In this document: positions 40,601-54,200 of the stretch, piece by piece
Layout of the letters: each line of letters begins with the position of its first letter
Numbering within the stretch: the stretch's first letter is position 1
Assembly (NCBI GenBank): GCA_948146395.1
Contig: OX411554.1
Location: 41,125,687-41,189,686 of the forward strand
DNA length: 64,000 nucleotides
Direction of reading: 5' to 3'
Source of the DNA: Fragum whitleyi
Taxonomy: Eukaryota > Mollusca > Bivalvia > Cardiida > Cardiidae
Position numbers and translations under genes: made by a program
The notes under the pieces: generated by a model
The model's input: the letters and a program-made list of their open reading frames with translations, nothing else
Told to the model about the DNA's origin: nothing
The model's database searches: none

Positions 40601-42242
40601 GTTTATGTTATTTTGTCCAAATCTTAACCTGAAAACTTAGCATTTTCAATGAAACACTAAAACTATTCAAGGTACTTTGCTCATATTGTTGATATGAAGG
40701 CAGTCAAGGCAGTCTCATCATTACCAGGATTCGACACCAAGGGGAGTCCAGGAGTCCGAGACTCCTTGTTTATCGGTTGGACTCCTTCCATTTGCAAGTA
40801 AGGAGTCCAATGGACTCCAAGGATCATATAACAATATTTTGAAAAACAAATGCACAGAGCAGTGTCCTTTCTAACATTTGCCAAAACTTTATATATTTTC
40901 ACTACAAAAGTTGTTGAAGAAATCATTTGCTTGCATCCTGTAGTGTTGTGAGAAAAAAAAACCCTCATCTTTGGTACAATATTGCGAAAAAGAAGAAATT
41001 GCTTATAACAAACAATTTCTTCTTTTCCACAATGTTCTCCCATTTTGAAAATTTAGACTCCTTACTTTGAGCTTGGACTCCTTGATTTCATGTGTTAGGA
41101 GTCCAATTGACTCCTTAACCTCAGCCGTTAGTGTCGACCCCTGATTACACATCATTTTATATCAAGGTGAAGTTTAATAGAATAGGTAAAGGTCATTAAT
41201 TCTATAAATGTCAACTTCATAAGAAAATTTTCATTTTAGGAAAATTACTGTTCACAAAATTATATTGTGTTTTCGCGTGATTTATATTTAGTTTGAAACA
41301 TTTCCAAGGAGAACACACAACAGTGGAATAAACTTATAATTACCCATTTTTTATTTTTAATGCCCCCGTATTGAAAGATCGGGGGCATATTGTTTTACCG
41401 TTGTCCGTCTGTCCGTCTGTCTGTCTGTCTGTGCAAAAGTTAGCCAAAAAACTTAACATTGCTAATATCTTCAAGCCTATTCAAGATACAAGGCTCATAT
41501 TTGGCATGATGATAGATCTTAATGATCCGCATCTGCTAATACCAAAGTCAAGGTCATGTGACAAGGTCAAGGTCATCTCTCAAGGTCAAATAACTCAAAA
41601 TGTTAACCAAAAAACTTAACATTGCCAATATCTTCAAGCCTATTCAAGATACAAGGCTAATATTTGGCATGATGATAGATTTCAATGATCCACATCTACT
41701 GATGCCAAAGTCAAGGTCATGAGACAAGGTCAAGGTCATCTCTCAAGGTCAAATAACTCAAAAAGTTAACCAAAAAACTTAACATTGTCAATATCTTCAA
41801 GCCTATTCAAGATAAAAGGCTCATATTTGGCATGATGATAGATCTCATTGATCCGCATCTGCTTGTACCAAAGTCAAGGTCATTTGATAAGATCAAGGTC
41901 ATCTCTCAAGGTCAAATATCTCAAAAAAACTTAACATTGCCAATATCTTCATGCCTATTCAAGATACAAGGCTCATATTTTGCATGATGATAGATCTAAA
42001 TAATCTGCATCTGCTGTAACCAAAGTCAAGGTCATGTGACAAGGTCAAGGTCATCTCTCAAGGTCAAATAACTCAAAAAAACTTAACATTGCCAATATCT
42101 TCAAGCCTATTCAAGATACAAGGCTCATATTTGGCATGATGATAGATCTCTATGACCCGCATCTGCTGGTACCAAAGTCAAGGTCATGTGACAAGGTCAA
42201 GGTCATCTGTGAAGGTCAAACTTTGAAAAAAATGCTGTTACC

Positions 42243-42277
<35 letters not shown>

Positions 42278-45200
42278 ATTTTTTTACAGCCAAAGTGATT
42301 TTTGGTATCTAAGCCCCTAAATAGAAATATGACAAATTCTTCTTTGAGGCAGGAACATTTGCTTAAATTCAAAGACATGAATCAACATATCTGTAAAATT
42401 GTTGCTTAGAACATCTCAAAAATGAAATTGTGGAAGTTATTACTTTAAAAGCTTTTACTTGTATTATCCTAGGAATGTTTCAGTATACATACAGTAAAAT
42501 CTAACTCTCACATGTTGTATGTTACTTGTCACTCTGTAGATCTCAACATTTCTCTTTCTTAACCCTTGTCATGTGGAATAAAAACCTTGATAAAAACTGT
42601 ATGAAAATCAAAGTGATAAAAGCATTGGATTCACAAAATAGTTTGTTTGTAATATATTGATAGATTTGAAAGCCAGTGAAGCAATACAGGCCTTGAGCCT
42701 CATGTTATATTTTAAGATTACATGAGCACAACATGCTCAAGGGGAGCTTTCAGAATTACTCCGAGTCTATTGTCCGCTGTCTGTCGTCTTTCATCAAAAA
42801 TCTTAAAATCTTCTTCTTCTCCTGAATAACTAGGCCAAAATGTACCTTGGGTGACCCTCTTGGAAAAATTGTTTGCAAAATTCTGATTGGCCCATAAATA
42901 CTGGCCCAGAAGGGTGTGGCATTTTTTCAATTTGAATCTTTGACAACATCTCCACCTGAACCATTGGGTTGAAATCAATTAAACTTTACCAGAATCTGCT
43001 TTTGGAGACCCTCTTCAAAAATTGTATGTGAAATATTTATTGACCCTTAAATCCGGACATGGCAGGGCTTAATTTGGATCTTAAATCTTTGAACAACATC
43101 ATCTCCATCTGAACCACTGGGCTGATTTCAATGAAACTTTACCAGAATGTTCTTTGGGTGACCTGTTTCAAAAGTTGTTATGGAATTTTTGATTGGCCCA
43201 TAAACCTGGGCATGACTGGCTGTGGCTTATTTTCAGCCCTAAATCTTTGAACGACAATTTACCCTGAACCTCTGGGCTGATTTCAATGAAACTTTGCAAG
43301 AATGTTCATCAGGAGACCCTCTTCAAAAATAGTTCCAAAAATTTTGATTGGCTCATTAATATAGGAGTGACAGGGTTGGGCTTATTTTGAGGCTGAAATC
43401 TTTGAACAACATCTGAACCACTGTGCTGATTTCCATGAAACTTTACTAGAATGTTCCATGGGTGACCGTCTTCAAAAATTGTTGGTAGCAATTTGATTGG
43501 CCGAAAAAATAGGGGTGACTAGGTGGGGCTTATTTTAAGCCTTTTATCTTTGAATGACATCTCCTGAACCACTGGGACAATTTCAATGAAACAATACCAG
43601 AATTTTCCTTGGGTGACCCTTTTCAAACATTGTCCACAAAATATTGATTAGTTTAAAAATATGGGTGTGGCAGGCTTATTTTAAGCCCAAAATCTTTGAA
43701 CATCATTTCTCCTGAACTACTTGGCAAATTTCAATAAAACTTTACCAGCGTATTCCTTTTGTGACCCTTTTTTAAAAATTGTTTGTGAAATTTTGATTGG
43801 CCCATAAATATGGCTGGGGTGTATTTTAAGCCCAAAATTTTTAAGCGTCTTTTCCTCAGAAACTGATGGGCAGATTTCAACCAAACTTGGCAGAAATATT
43901 CCATGGTTGACCCTTCTGAAAACTTGTATGTGGAATTTTGATTCCCCCCCCCCCTCCAGTATGGGCGTAGCATGGTGGGGCTTGTTTTTAGCCTTGACAT
44001 GACAGGGTGCATATAGGGCCTTTTTTCACTTTGGATGTTTGGAATAACAACTCTTCAAAAATTAGGCAAAAAATGTAGATGAAACTTTGCCAGAAAGTTA
44101 CTTTGGTGAGATCCACTGGACAAATAAAATTCAGGTGAACGGTTTAGGGCTATTTTAGCCCTCTTGTATTCTTTTTATGCCCCCGATAGGGAGGCATAAT
44201 AAATTTGACTTGTCCGTCCATCCGTCCGTCCGTCTGTCCGTCCGTCTGTCCGTCCGTCATTCCGTCCAAAAACTTTAACATTGGCCATAACTTCCTTATT
44301 ACTATCAAAGCGGTGTCGGGGGCATTGTCATCTTACAGTGACAGCTCTTGTTTAAACTCTTCTTGTTTAAAAAGAAAATCAGGAGATATATACTCAGATC
44401 AAACTGCACAAAAAGTAGGAAGCTTCAAAGTTCATCATGACAAGGGTTAAAACAGGACAATCATTGTAAATTATACATTTTCCCATAAAGTAATGTTTTA
44501 TGTGATCCATCATGGAAAAAGGAGACATCTGTTAACATATGTTGGTAGTTGATATATAAATGAAACCTATTTACATAATCTGTGAAGGAAGTGTGTTCCC
44601 TCCAAGTACTATTATCTTCTTTGTCTCTCCTTATAATTTAACTTTAGATTAATATGGTTCAGTATTCACAGTTTAGGTGATCCGATGAAAGTTATTGTGA
44701 TCTGATGAAAAATATGTATTATATGGGCGGAGGTCATTTATCTATATGTTATAAAGTGAAAACTTTGAAAATCATTTTCAACATCAGTAGAACCCAAAAT
44801 ATTTAAAAATCTAAGTCAAAACTTTGAATTGCTATTACAAAAATTTCAAGCCTGTGGAACAACTTGAGCCATTCATGGCTTTCTAGTTTTCTTTAGGACT
44901 GAAGAAAGTTCTATCAACATGGTTCAGTGCTGAAACATAGCTGGAAAATTACCAATTTGTGTCTTAGCTTGCATTTGGTGTGCATAGTTTCAAGCTATGT
45001 CAAATTAAAGTTTATTTATTCATTTGCTTGAAGTATAAATCAGAAAACAAGACGCTCTTACTGAAAGTCAAATCATGTAATCTAACAAAGTTTACATTGA
45101 TACCTTTTGAAAATTAATTGTATGCATTTGAAACATTCATAAATGTTACAGATTGAATGGGGGGAGATAAGTGCAGCTCAGGTTTATCCTCTTTCAGAAG

Positions 45201-48200
45201 TGATTATGCCCCTCTTCGAAGAAGAGGTAGTATATTTCTTTGCACGTGTCGGTCAGTCAGTCAGTCTGACCATAGACTGTTTTTTGTCAATAGCATATCT
45301 CAAAAAGTATGCAAGGTATGATCATGAAACTTCATGGTGGGTAGATCTCATTGAGGAGAAGTGCAGTGCACAAGAACCATAACTCTACTCATCATATTTT
45401 GTAAGTTATTGCCCTTTGTTTATTGACAAAGAATAGGCCATTGACCTGCTTTTATGGGGGGCATAATTGTTTTAAAAACATCTCTTGTTTTTAAGTTTCC
45501 TTACCTCAAAAAGTGTGTAACATTTTGTCGACTAGCAATCAAAATGTTGTATCTACAACTTTATTCAAAAGCACCTATTTGTTTGCCCACCAATTATGTA
45601 TGAAATAATGAAGTGCATGATAAAGTTGTTGCAAAAAAGACGCAAATTAATCTTGGATATTTCATGCATATGCATATAATCAGAGAGCAGAGAACAAATT
45701 GTGTGCATGCCCAGGCACTTCATTCAATTCATTTAAAGAATACTGAATAGTGGATGCAACCTTATTGATAGTGGATGAGCATTGACAATGAATTATTACA
45801 ACAATTAAGCAACACTGATGGGTTAGATTTATACTGAAGTAAAATAATACCTTACAGGTGGGAGAGGACAAAAATGCAAAATGTTTCATCAGTTATTGTT
45901 GGTCTAACTCCCACGATGCAATAGATAAAGGGTCCCGTCAAGTAGAGGGTGCTCTAGGGCCTTGGAAGGGTAGTGACCCCAGAGAGGTGAAGACCTTCCT
46001 GGAATCAAAGGATATCAAGTGTTGGATTGATGTTGAAAAAGTAGGCGGGGTGAGTATACTTATTGATGATTCATATCTAAGGTACATATCTCAAAGATAA
46101 AGAAATGCTGTCAAGTTTGGTATTAACCCTTTGCTGTTTAATCCCGGCTGTTTACGTGCCTGTGATTTTATGATTGAGAAAACATTGTGAAAAAAGAAGA
46201 AATTGCTTCTGACAAGCAATTTCTTCTTTTTCCACACTTTTTTCTACCCTACAGAATGGTTGTTTTTCAAATTAAATCCACTTTAAATTTTCGTCTGTAA
46301 ATCCTTTGAATTTGGACTGGTCCAATGTTTTGTAAAACAGGAAAGGGTTAAAAAGGAGGTGAACTATTTACATGTTTTAAAACAATTTACATAAACTTGT
46401 TATTGCTCCAAAATATGCTTCCAGAAATTTTAACAGACTAAATTATGATCATAACTTTGGATAGACTTATTGTTAATGGCGGCTTTGCTTTTGCCTCCAT
46501 TTCAAAATCTCAGGAGCATATTCTGTTATAATTGTCTGTCTATCTGTTCATCTGTCTGTCTGCAAAACATAGCTTAAGACATAGTATTTCCAAATACTAC
46601 AAGCCTATTTCAGATACAATATTTATATTTGGCATGAATGTTTTAATAATTTACTGCATCTGATTATACAAAAGTCAAGGTCAGGCATTAATATCAAGGT
46701 CAAACATTTGCACTTGTTGCAGAAATTTATCATTGCCTTTTACATCCATTCTATTAAATTTAATGTTCATATTTTGCAAGGTGATAGATCTCAATGATTT
46801 GCCTTAAAGCTGATGTCAAAATCTAGGTCATAGAATAAAGTCAAGATCCCATATATCAAGGTCAAACATTTTCATATTAAGTTTGTTTGATTCAAGATCA
46901 TTTTACCATTTCTTCAAAGTAAATATTTTCTACCTTTCAGACTGGTTTGTTCACATCCATTGCTGATGGTCTCAGAGAGGCAGAGGTGATGGTGGCTTTT
47001 GTTTCTAATGAGGTAAGTCATACATGTACACAACTTTGATTCTTTAGAATATATTTCTCATCATACTTCTTGATAGAGCCATAAATTAGTTATCACATTC
47101 TATTACTGTACATAGTTACACTTGCTACCAAAAAACGTAATATTGGTTCATTTGGTAAGGTCCTTTTGGCCCTGTGGCATATATATAGATATCCTACCCA
47201 TTTACAAGAACAATGTTCAATATGGTAAGAGAATATCCACTTGATATAACTTTAAACAAAACAATGGTGTTACATATTTTGTGCAGTTTTAAAGGATCAG
47301 AAAAATTCTTTACTGACAATATAGGCAAAGTGAATCTTGTTTTCCATAATTTGACTTATTGCTTATTGTTCTACTCTGTATTTCAGTATGTAAATTCTAA
47401 GAACTGTGTAATGGAGTTTCGCTATGCCTTGACTACACTGAGAATTCCTGTTATCCTGGTAGTTGTGGGGACTGGATATGAATGGGAGAGATCTGAGGTA
47501 TAACCAATGTACTTTATGTTGTAAAGTGTCTGCATGTTTTTGTGCCCCTTTATTGATAAATAGGGGTCATATTGGTTTTTGTCTTATCTGTTATGTTATT
47601 TCACTATTAATCTGCTGAAAAAATAACCTTAGCCATAATTTTTTAAAACATACGTGATAAAGTCTTCATATTGCACATGATTATTACTTGGGTCATGTCT
47701 TCTCTGTTGGTACCAACCCTAATTTCATCAGTCAGGGTCGAGGTCATATTTCATGGTCAAATATGGGAAATTTTATACTCTAACATTGGTTATACTACTG
47801 ATTAATCATATTTTCTTAACTTATCAAACCACTTTTTCTGTAAAAGGTGAGGGAATTAATGGTATTCAATGAAGACATATTGTTGTCGAGATTAACAAAT
47901 ACTTTTGTCATCTTTTGTAAGTTATGAAAATTAAGCTAAAAGAAAACTTTTATCATTATCAGACAGATTTCTTCAGGAACAATATAGGGATGAGTGTCTT
48001 TTTCACTGCATTTATTGGGGTATAAAGTGCAATTGCCTTAGCACATGGCAATTAACGCCCGTAGGGCGTTATGTTTAAGCCATGTGCTAAGGCAATTGCA
48101 CTTTATACCCAAATAAATGCAGTGGAAAAGACACTTGTCCCTTATAATTGCAATCCTCTAGATCAAAGACACTACTCGTCCAAACATTTAAGCTCCAAGT

Positions 48201-51200
48201 CTACTTTCTATGCGTATAGATTACATAATCTATTTTTAGATTGTGTATATTTTTATCTCGCTATCAAAGTGAATTGTCATAAAGTAAAACAAATGATACA
48301 CAAATAAAAGACAACTTTGAAATTCGTAGAGGTACTTATGACATAGAACCTGTTTCTGCCAATTAAGTATGTATTTTTAAACGAAAAAGTCGTAGCTGGT
48401 ATTAGTTTAGAGGGTTGCTTGATGATCTTCGTCAACTTGCTGTTTTTTTAGTTTACGTCGGCTCAGAATCAGAACTGCATTCTTGTAACCGTAAATTCTA
48501 TCGAAAATATCTTAATCTATAATAAATTGAATAGCAATGTTGCGTTGATAATCGGGATTTAGGTTAATTCGAGTTCCTACAACACAGGACTTGCAGATCG
48601 AAGGTCGGGGGTTTCCAGAGAGACCTATTTTATACAGTAATAAAGTGCAATGGATTTCCCCACGTGATGCGATTAAACTAATCAGAATTCTTTATTTTAT
48701 TGGATTGCAATTATATTTGTGTGTAAGCAAACAAAAAAATGTGCATATGGTTATCATTTTTGGTCTCAGTGATAATTGAAACTAAATTTTAGCCAATCAG
48801 AACACATGAATATTGATAGACACAACTGAAATTGAATAATTTGTAGGTCCCTTAATTTTAAGCTGAAAAGAAAAAATTGAGTACAATGATTTGAAAATTT
48901 CTCAAAGAAAGGTATTTGTAACAAGATAGCGCACTAAGAAATCATCTGATTCTTTACATACAGATTGGCCTACTGGCAGTTGGTCACAAATGTCCCAAAA
49001 TCAACCTACAGTATCATAATGAGACTGGCTATTTGGAGATATTGAGTCTAGTCCAGGAAAAATTGAAGAATACAGAACAAGAAGCCGAGTCAACTAGCTC
49101 AGACAATCAGAGAAATGTGGCTTTCCAGGTAAAAATAGTAGGGATGGTAACGAGTACCAATTTTACTAATCAAGCACTTGGTTACCTTGATCAAGTACCT
49201 CAAACGTATTGATATATGGCCATTACAGCATATCTTAGGTCAAAATTACAGTTCAGATGAAAGTTGGTTGCTGATCTATTTTGAGCAAAAGTGTCATTTC
49301 TTGTTGTCATTAGTTGTCTTTATTTATCAATTTCAAGTTACTACAGCAAAAATAATGTTAAGTAAACAGGTTTTGGCACCACAGCATTCCGAATAGTTCA
49401 ATCAAATCATTGGGAAATCTAAATGACTTCTAATCAAAATGCACTGACCTCAATCAGGGTATCAAATGTCGAAGGTGCGAAAAAATTATGACATTATGTA
49501 GCAGCAAGAACAATAACTGTTGGCACTTGATTGCAAATAGAAATTGTTTCCATCCTTAAAAAATATTGCAAAACTCTCTCTTTATGTTGTCGTTTAATAA
49601 CAAAAACAGAACATTATGCTAAACAAAGGTATATATACACTGCCCTCCAAAAGATCCTTCACACACATTTCATTTATAAGATTTTCAGCTTTAATCTTTT
49701 TAAACAAAGTTATAGATTAGTTTTTATTACTTAAAATCTGATTATTCCCATTTGAACGCTACTTTAGACAACAAAATGGCTGTTGATAAAGATACTATTT
49801 TAGAACAATGTATAACAGAAAATATTGAGACAAAAGGAGAAAATGCTGATTATCAGTGGAACGTTGTGAGAGACTTGTAAATAGCATGCCTAGATGCATG
49901 TTCAGGCTGTCTTACCTGCTAATGGAGGCTACACTAAATATTGACAGAAGTTGATCCCCTTGATAGAAAATTTGGCAAAATGGTGAACTATTCTGATTTT
50001 GTCGATTTTACATGATTTTGCAATTTCTGGTATTGCTTCTTAATTGATACATTGCAATAAATATATAAAGTATACATTTTATTAATAAAAAATGATATAA
50101 AACTTTGTTTAAAATTACTTAAGCTAAAGATCTTTAAAAGAAGTGTGTGTGAAGAAACTTTTGGAGGGCAGTGTATAAAAAGGATTGTCTTCTTCATTTA
50201 TAAAACTATATCAAAATGAAACATGGTATTCAGAGCTTCAGGTGTCATCATTCTAAGAACCTCCGATTCAGTTATACAAAATTACTAAATTCAGCCATAC
50301 CTAGATAGATGGTGATTGATTTTTCTGTTTGAATATAAATATGAATTGTAGAAAAGTCAACCTATTCACTACATAAAACTTTTTGATATGTAAATAATGC
50401 AAGATTCCATCAAAGATTCAACCTATTCATATTGTAAAGTGGTTTCATCATCAGATGAAATCTGACCTAATATTCACCAGACACAAAGGACTTTGCAAAG
50501 ACCACTTAATTTGGAAAATCTCTCAGATATCTCCTGATCTTGGCATATTCTCCCTATATTTTACCCTTCCTCCTGCTCTCCCGATCGGAAAACCATTTCT
50601 CCGAACTTGAAGAAATTTTAGCCTGAAAAAAAATCGGGGAGCCAAAAATTGCAAAATCTCCGGTCTGAAGGCTCGAATGGCGAGGGAGAAATCCAATATC
50701 AGGTAAAGCATTGTTTATCTGTCTGGAAGTGTCATCGTTTATTGTTGTAGGAACAAGATCTAAACCGGGAGAAAAGTTGTGACCTGATATTACTTGAAAA
50801 CATAAAAATGGAGTGGATACAAGTTTTAAAAGCAGTGATAAGATTTGTATCACCTATTTTGAAAAATTAAAATGGCTGTAAACACAGTAAATTTCCGTCG
50901 TATTTAATATCCTATTCCAAAAAGCCACTAAAAATTTCCACTTTACGCGATAAGCATCATGAAGGAAAAGGTCGAACATGATATGAAAAGCCACGCGTTA
51001 CAGGACCTTGTTAAAATTAGGCGGCATCGCAGAAAAACCCTCGTGTCGTAACGCGTGATTGAGTAAAACAAAAAGCGGTCATGCTTTAATTTTGATACAA
51101 TTATTTATTCAGTAGATCTACTTATGTTTTATGGTCAATTAATTAAAGTAATAAGAAGTAAAAACTTCCTCATGTGTTCTCAAATTGTCATTCAAATTTA

Positions 51201-54200
51201 ATATTTGATATTGAAATTAAAGAATTATCGGACATTCGCTTGTTAAATGCCATGGCGATTTCACTGAATCCTGGCTGGGGTCGTTTGAGAGTTTATACAC
51301 AATCCATTAATTCGCAACCATCTTTCTCGAAATTGGAATCGAATGGTCTTATCAAGTTACTTGTCAACAAAAATGGTGCAGATTTGAGAATAGAAAATTG
51401 TGGACTGGCTCTACTGCTAATACAGAGCTTCTCGTAAAGCTAATCAACATGGATTAATTTGCCGAGAGGTAGCTCTGTCATTCATATGTCTACTGTGTTT
51501 GTCCTTAACGTTCACGAACTCGGAATATGCTGTGTGTAATTTCATCTTTTATCGTCAATTTGCTATCAAAAACAAATATTTTTAGCGTAGTTCAGTAGCA
51601 GTTAGTGCCAGTTACGATTAATTGGTCTGTCTCTTTGTCTGTCCATCCATGCATCCATCCATCAACAAGTATAAAATCACTTAATCTAGTCATCATTTTT
51701 CATACAAAAACCACACAGAGATGATCCCTAGGACAAGGCTTTTCAAAATATTTCACAGAATAATGTAAATCATGAAGAACTCTGGTTGCCATGGCAAAAG
51801 AGTGAAAAAAATGTCCCCAATTACTTGGCCTAATATATCGAACTTTACAAGAAGCTGTTTTGCACGCGGGACCCATTGCACGAATGCCCAATAAATACCT
51901 AATTCTTTACTATCAAACCACTTGAAAGTTCTCTCCAATAAAAATAAGCCTTGTGTTTTGGGCTTCAAGATTAAACAAAGAAATAAAGAAAAACTTTAAC
52001 TATCTCCTCCTAAATTGCAAGGCCTACCTCTTTTAAATTTGGTAAGATATTAAGAGGTTATTTAACATGATTGTGTACAATACTGAATTCTATTGGATGA
52101 GTACCCTGCAGAACCAGTCTATATTTGACGAGGCGATAGCCGAGTCAAAATATAGACTGGTTCTGCAGGGTACGAATCCAATGAATTCAGTATTGTACTC
52201 GATCAGGTTAAATGACATCTTTATTTCACACCATCCACTGAGAGTTCCACAATTAACGATTTTCGGCATTTGAGAGAGACAAAGGGAATAGATCCAAAAT
52301 GACCCGGATAGGGCCATCAAATGCAAGTCACTATGAACATGATGAAATTGAAATAGACATTTGTTCTTAAAATAGAATTCCACGTGAAATGTTTATTTCA
52401 TGTGTCAAATCGATAAGTGCTTACTTATTATAATATGTAATTAACATAAAACAGGTTGACTACCCGACGTCGCTTGAAATGTACATTTTCATATGAACAA
52501 ATGATATTCTAAAATCAAGAAACAACAACAATTTTGTGTCCATCTTGGACACTTGCATTCTTCTTTTACTGGCTAAACAATGTAACAAATGAAGAAATCA
52601 TGAATCTTCTCAAGATCAACTTTATTTCAATACCTCCGAACAGAGGGTTTGATACATTGAAAAGGCTGCGAAAGATGGTGATTTCTATATTCGGGACTGC
52701 AGCCTGGCTTTCATCGTACAATATAGCTTGCCTCACTTTCATCGTACAATATAGGTTGCCTCGTTTTGGAATAAAATCCGTATTGCACAGTAGCCTCTTT
52801 CTGGTTGTACAATATGGATCTAGATATTTCACTCTCACGTGATGCAAAATAAGCGATGTCATTGGTCTAAATTGTTTAAGAATAAATATTTTCTATTGAA
52901 ACTCACTAACTAGAAATTCTATATTGTGGGATCCTGACATTTGCAGAAATCTATTTCTTTGAAATTATAAGACTAAATTCTGTAGCAATGCAATATTATC
53001 CTCTATCAAAATACCTTTAAAAATATAAACCTCTTTTAGTAAAAAGAAAAGAAAAGAAACTCATATGGAAGGAATAATAATAATTTCTCGGAGTAGAGAT
53101 GCATTGCGAAAAACCCCCTTATTTAGCCACAATGCGTGTCACGCAAAATTGAGACCAAATCTCCCTACAAAAAGGTCTTAATCTCCCTATGAGAGCCCAT
53201 GGAAATATCACATGTATGAACAGGGTGTCCACGGTCAGGGAAAAAGTCAGGGAAAAAAATATTTTTTCAAGGTCAGGGAATTGTCAGGGAATTTTGGAAT
53301 TGGTCAGGGAATTTTACAGTTTAAGCAAAAGTCAGGGAAAAGTCAGGGAATTTTGAAATAATTGGTGTATGAATGATGAAAAGATTAAAAAAATAAAGGT
53401 TATATGATTGGCTATAATGATAATAACAATAACAATAATAATGTGATAAGTAGTATTCAATATTCTAAACTGAAATGCACACCAAAAATAGTCCAACATA
53501 TTAAGTTACATGCTTCTATGAGGTTAGTTTGTGTTTTGTTCATTTTGGCACGCATCTTATTTCAAAACCCACTTCCATCAGCACACCAAAAATAGTCCAA
53601 CATATTAAGTTACATGCTTCTATGAGGTTAGTTTGTGTTTTGTTCATTTTGGCACGCATCTTATTTCAAAACCCACTTCCATCAGTATAGGTTAAGTTTA
53701 TAAATATGCATTATGTATGTATAAAGAATAAGAAAAAAAAAATATTCATACAAATAGTACTACAGTTACAGTTAGTAAAGTTAGAGGTGGAAAGGGTTGG
53801 CTGTAGGGGTGGAGGAGGCCAACATTTTCATAAATTAACGTGCAAAATATGGTAAACAAGTCAGGGAAATTTGATTTTAGTCAGGGAATAGTCAGGGAAA
53901 AGTCAGGGAATTTTGCTATGCTCAAACTGTGGACACCCTGATGAACTAGATTACATCACAAAAATGTTGTCAAGTGATTCTTCAATCGGTATCAGATGTT
54001 TCACTACTGTTCACCTCAAACGAAATGAGCAATAAATAGTTTATTTGAATTTATTGATCACCCATGTATTTTTAGCTCACCTGAGCACAAAGTGCTTAAG
54101 GTGAGCTTTTGTGGTCGTGTGATGTCCGTTGTCCCTCCTCCCTCTTCCGTCGTGCGTCGTGCGTCATCAACAATTACCTTGTAGACATTCTAGAGGCCAC

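Larger units (their letters stand above)
42563..44446. mobile_element. piggyBac-type MITE family A, copy 4, split by two insertions
   Basis: TTAA-CCCTTGTCATGTGGAAT opens the element and TTCATCATGACAAGGG-TTAA closes it, 1.9 kb apart instead of about 235 bases. The excess is the two Helitron-like elements at 42711-44166 and 44174-44350. Confidence 0.72.

Noticed and set aside
42718..44012. Several minus-strand frames of 60-93 codons
   Set aside because: They are reverse translations of a tandem-repeat Helitron-like element.
49775..49881. 34-codon frame inside the Tc1-like MITE (MAVDKDTILEQ...)
   Set aside because: Too short, no transposase motif, and the element is non-autonomous.
51174..51437. 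87-codon frame in the intron before exon 23
   Set aside because: No splice sites place it in phase and no family resemblance is seen. Its codon use looks random.
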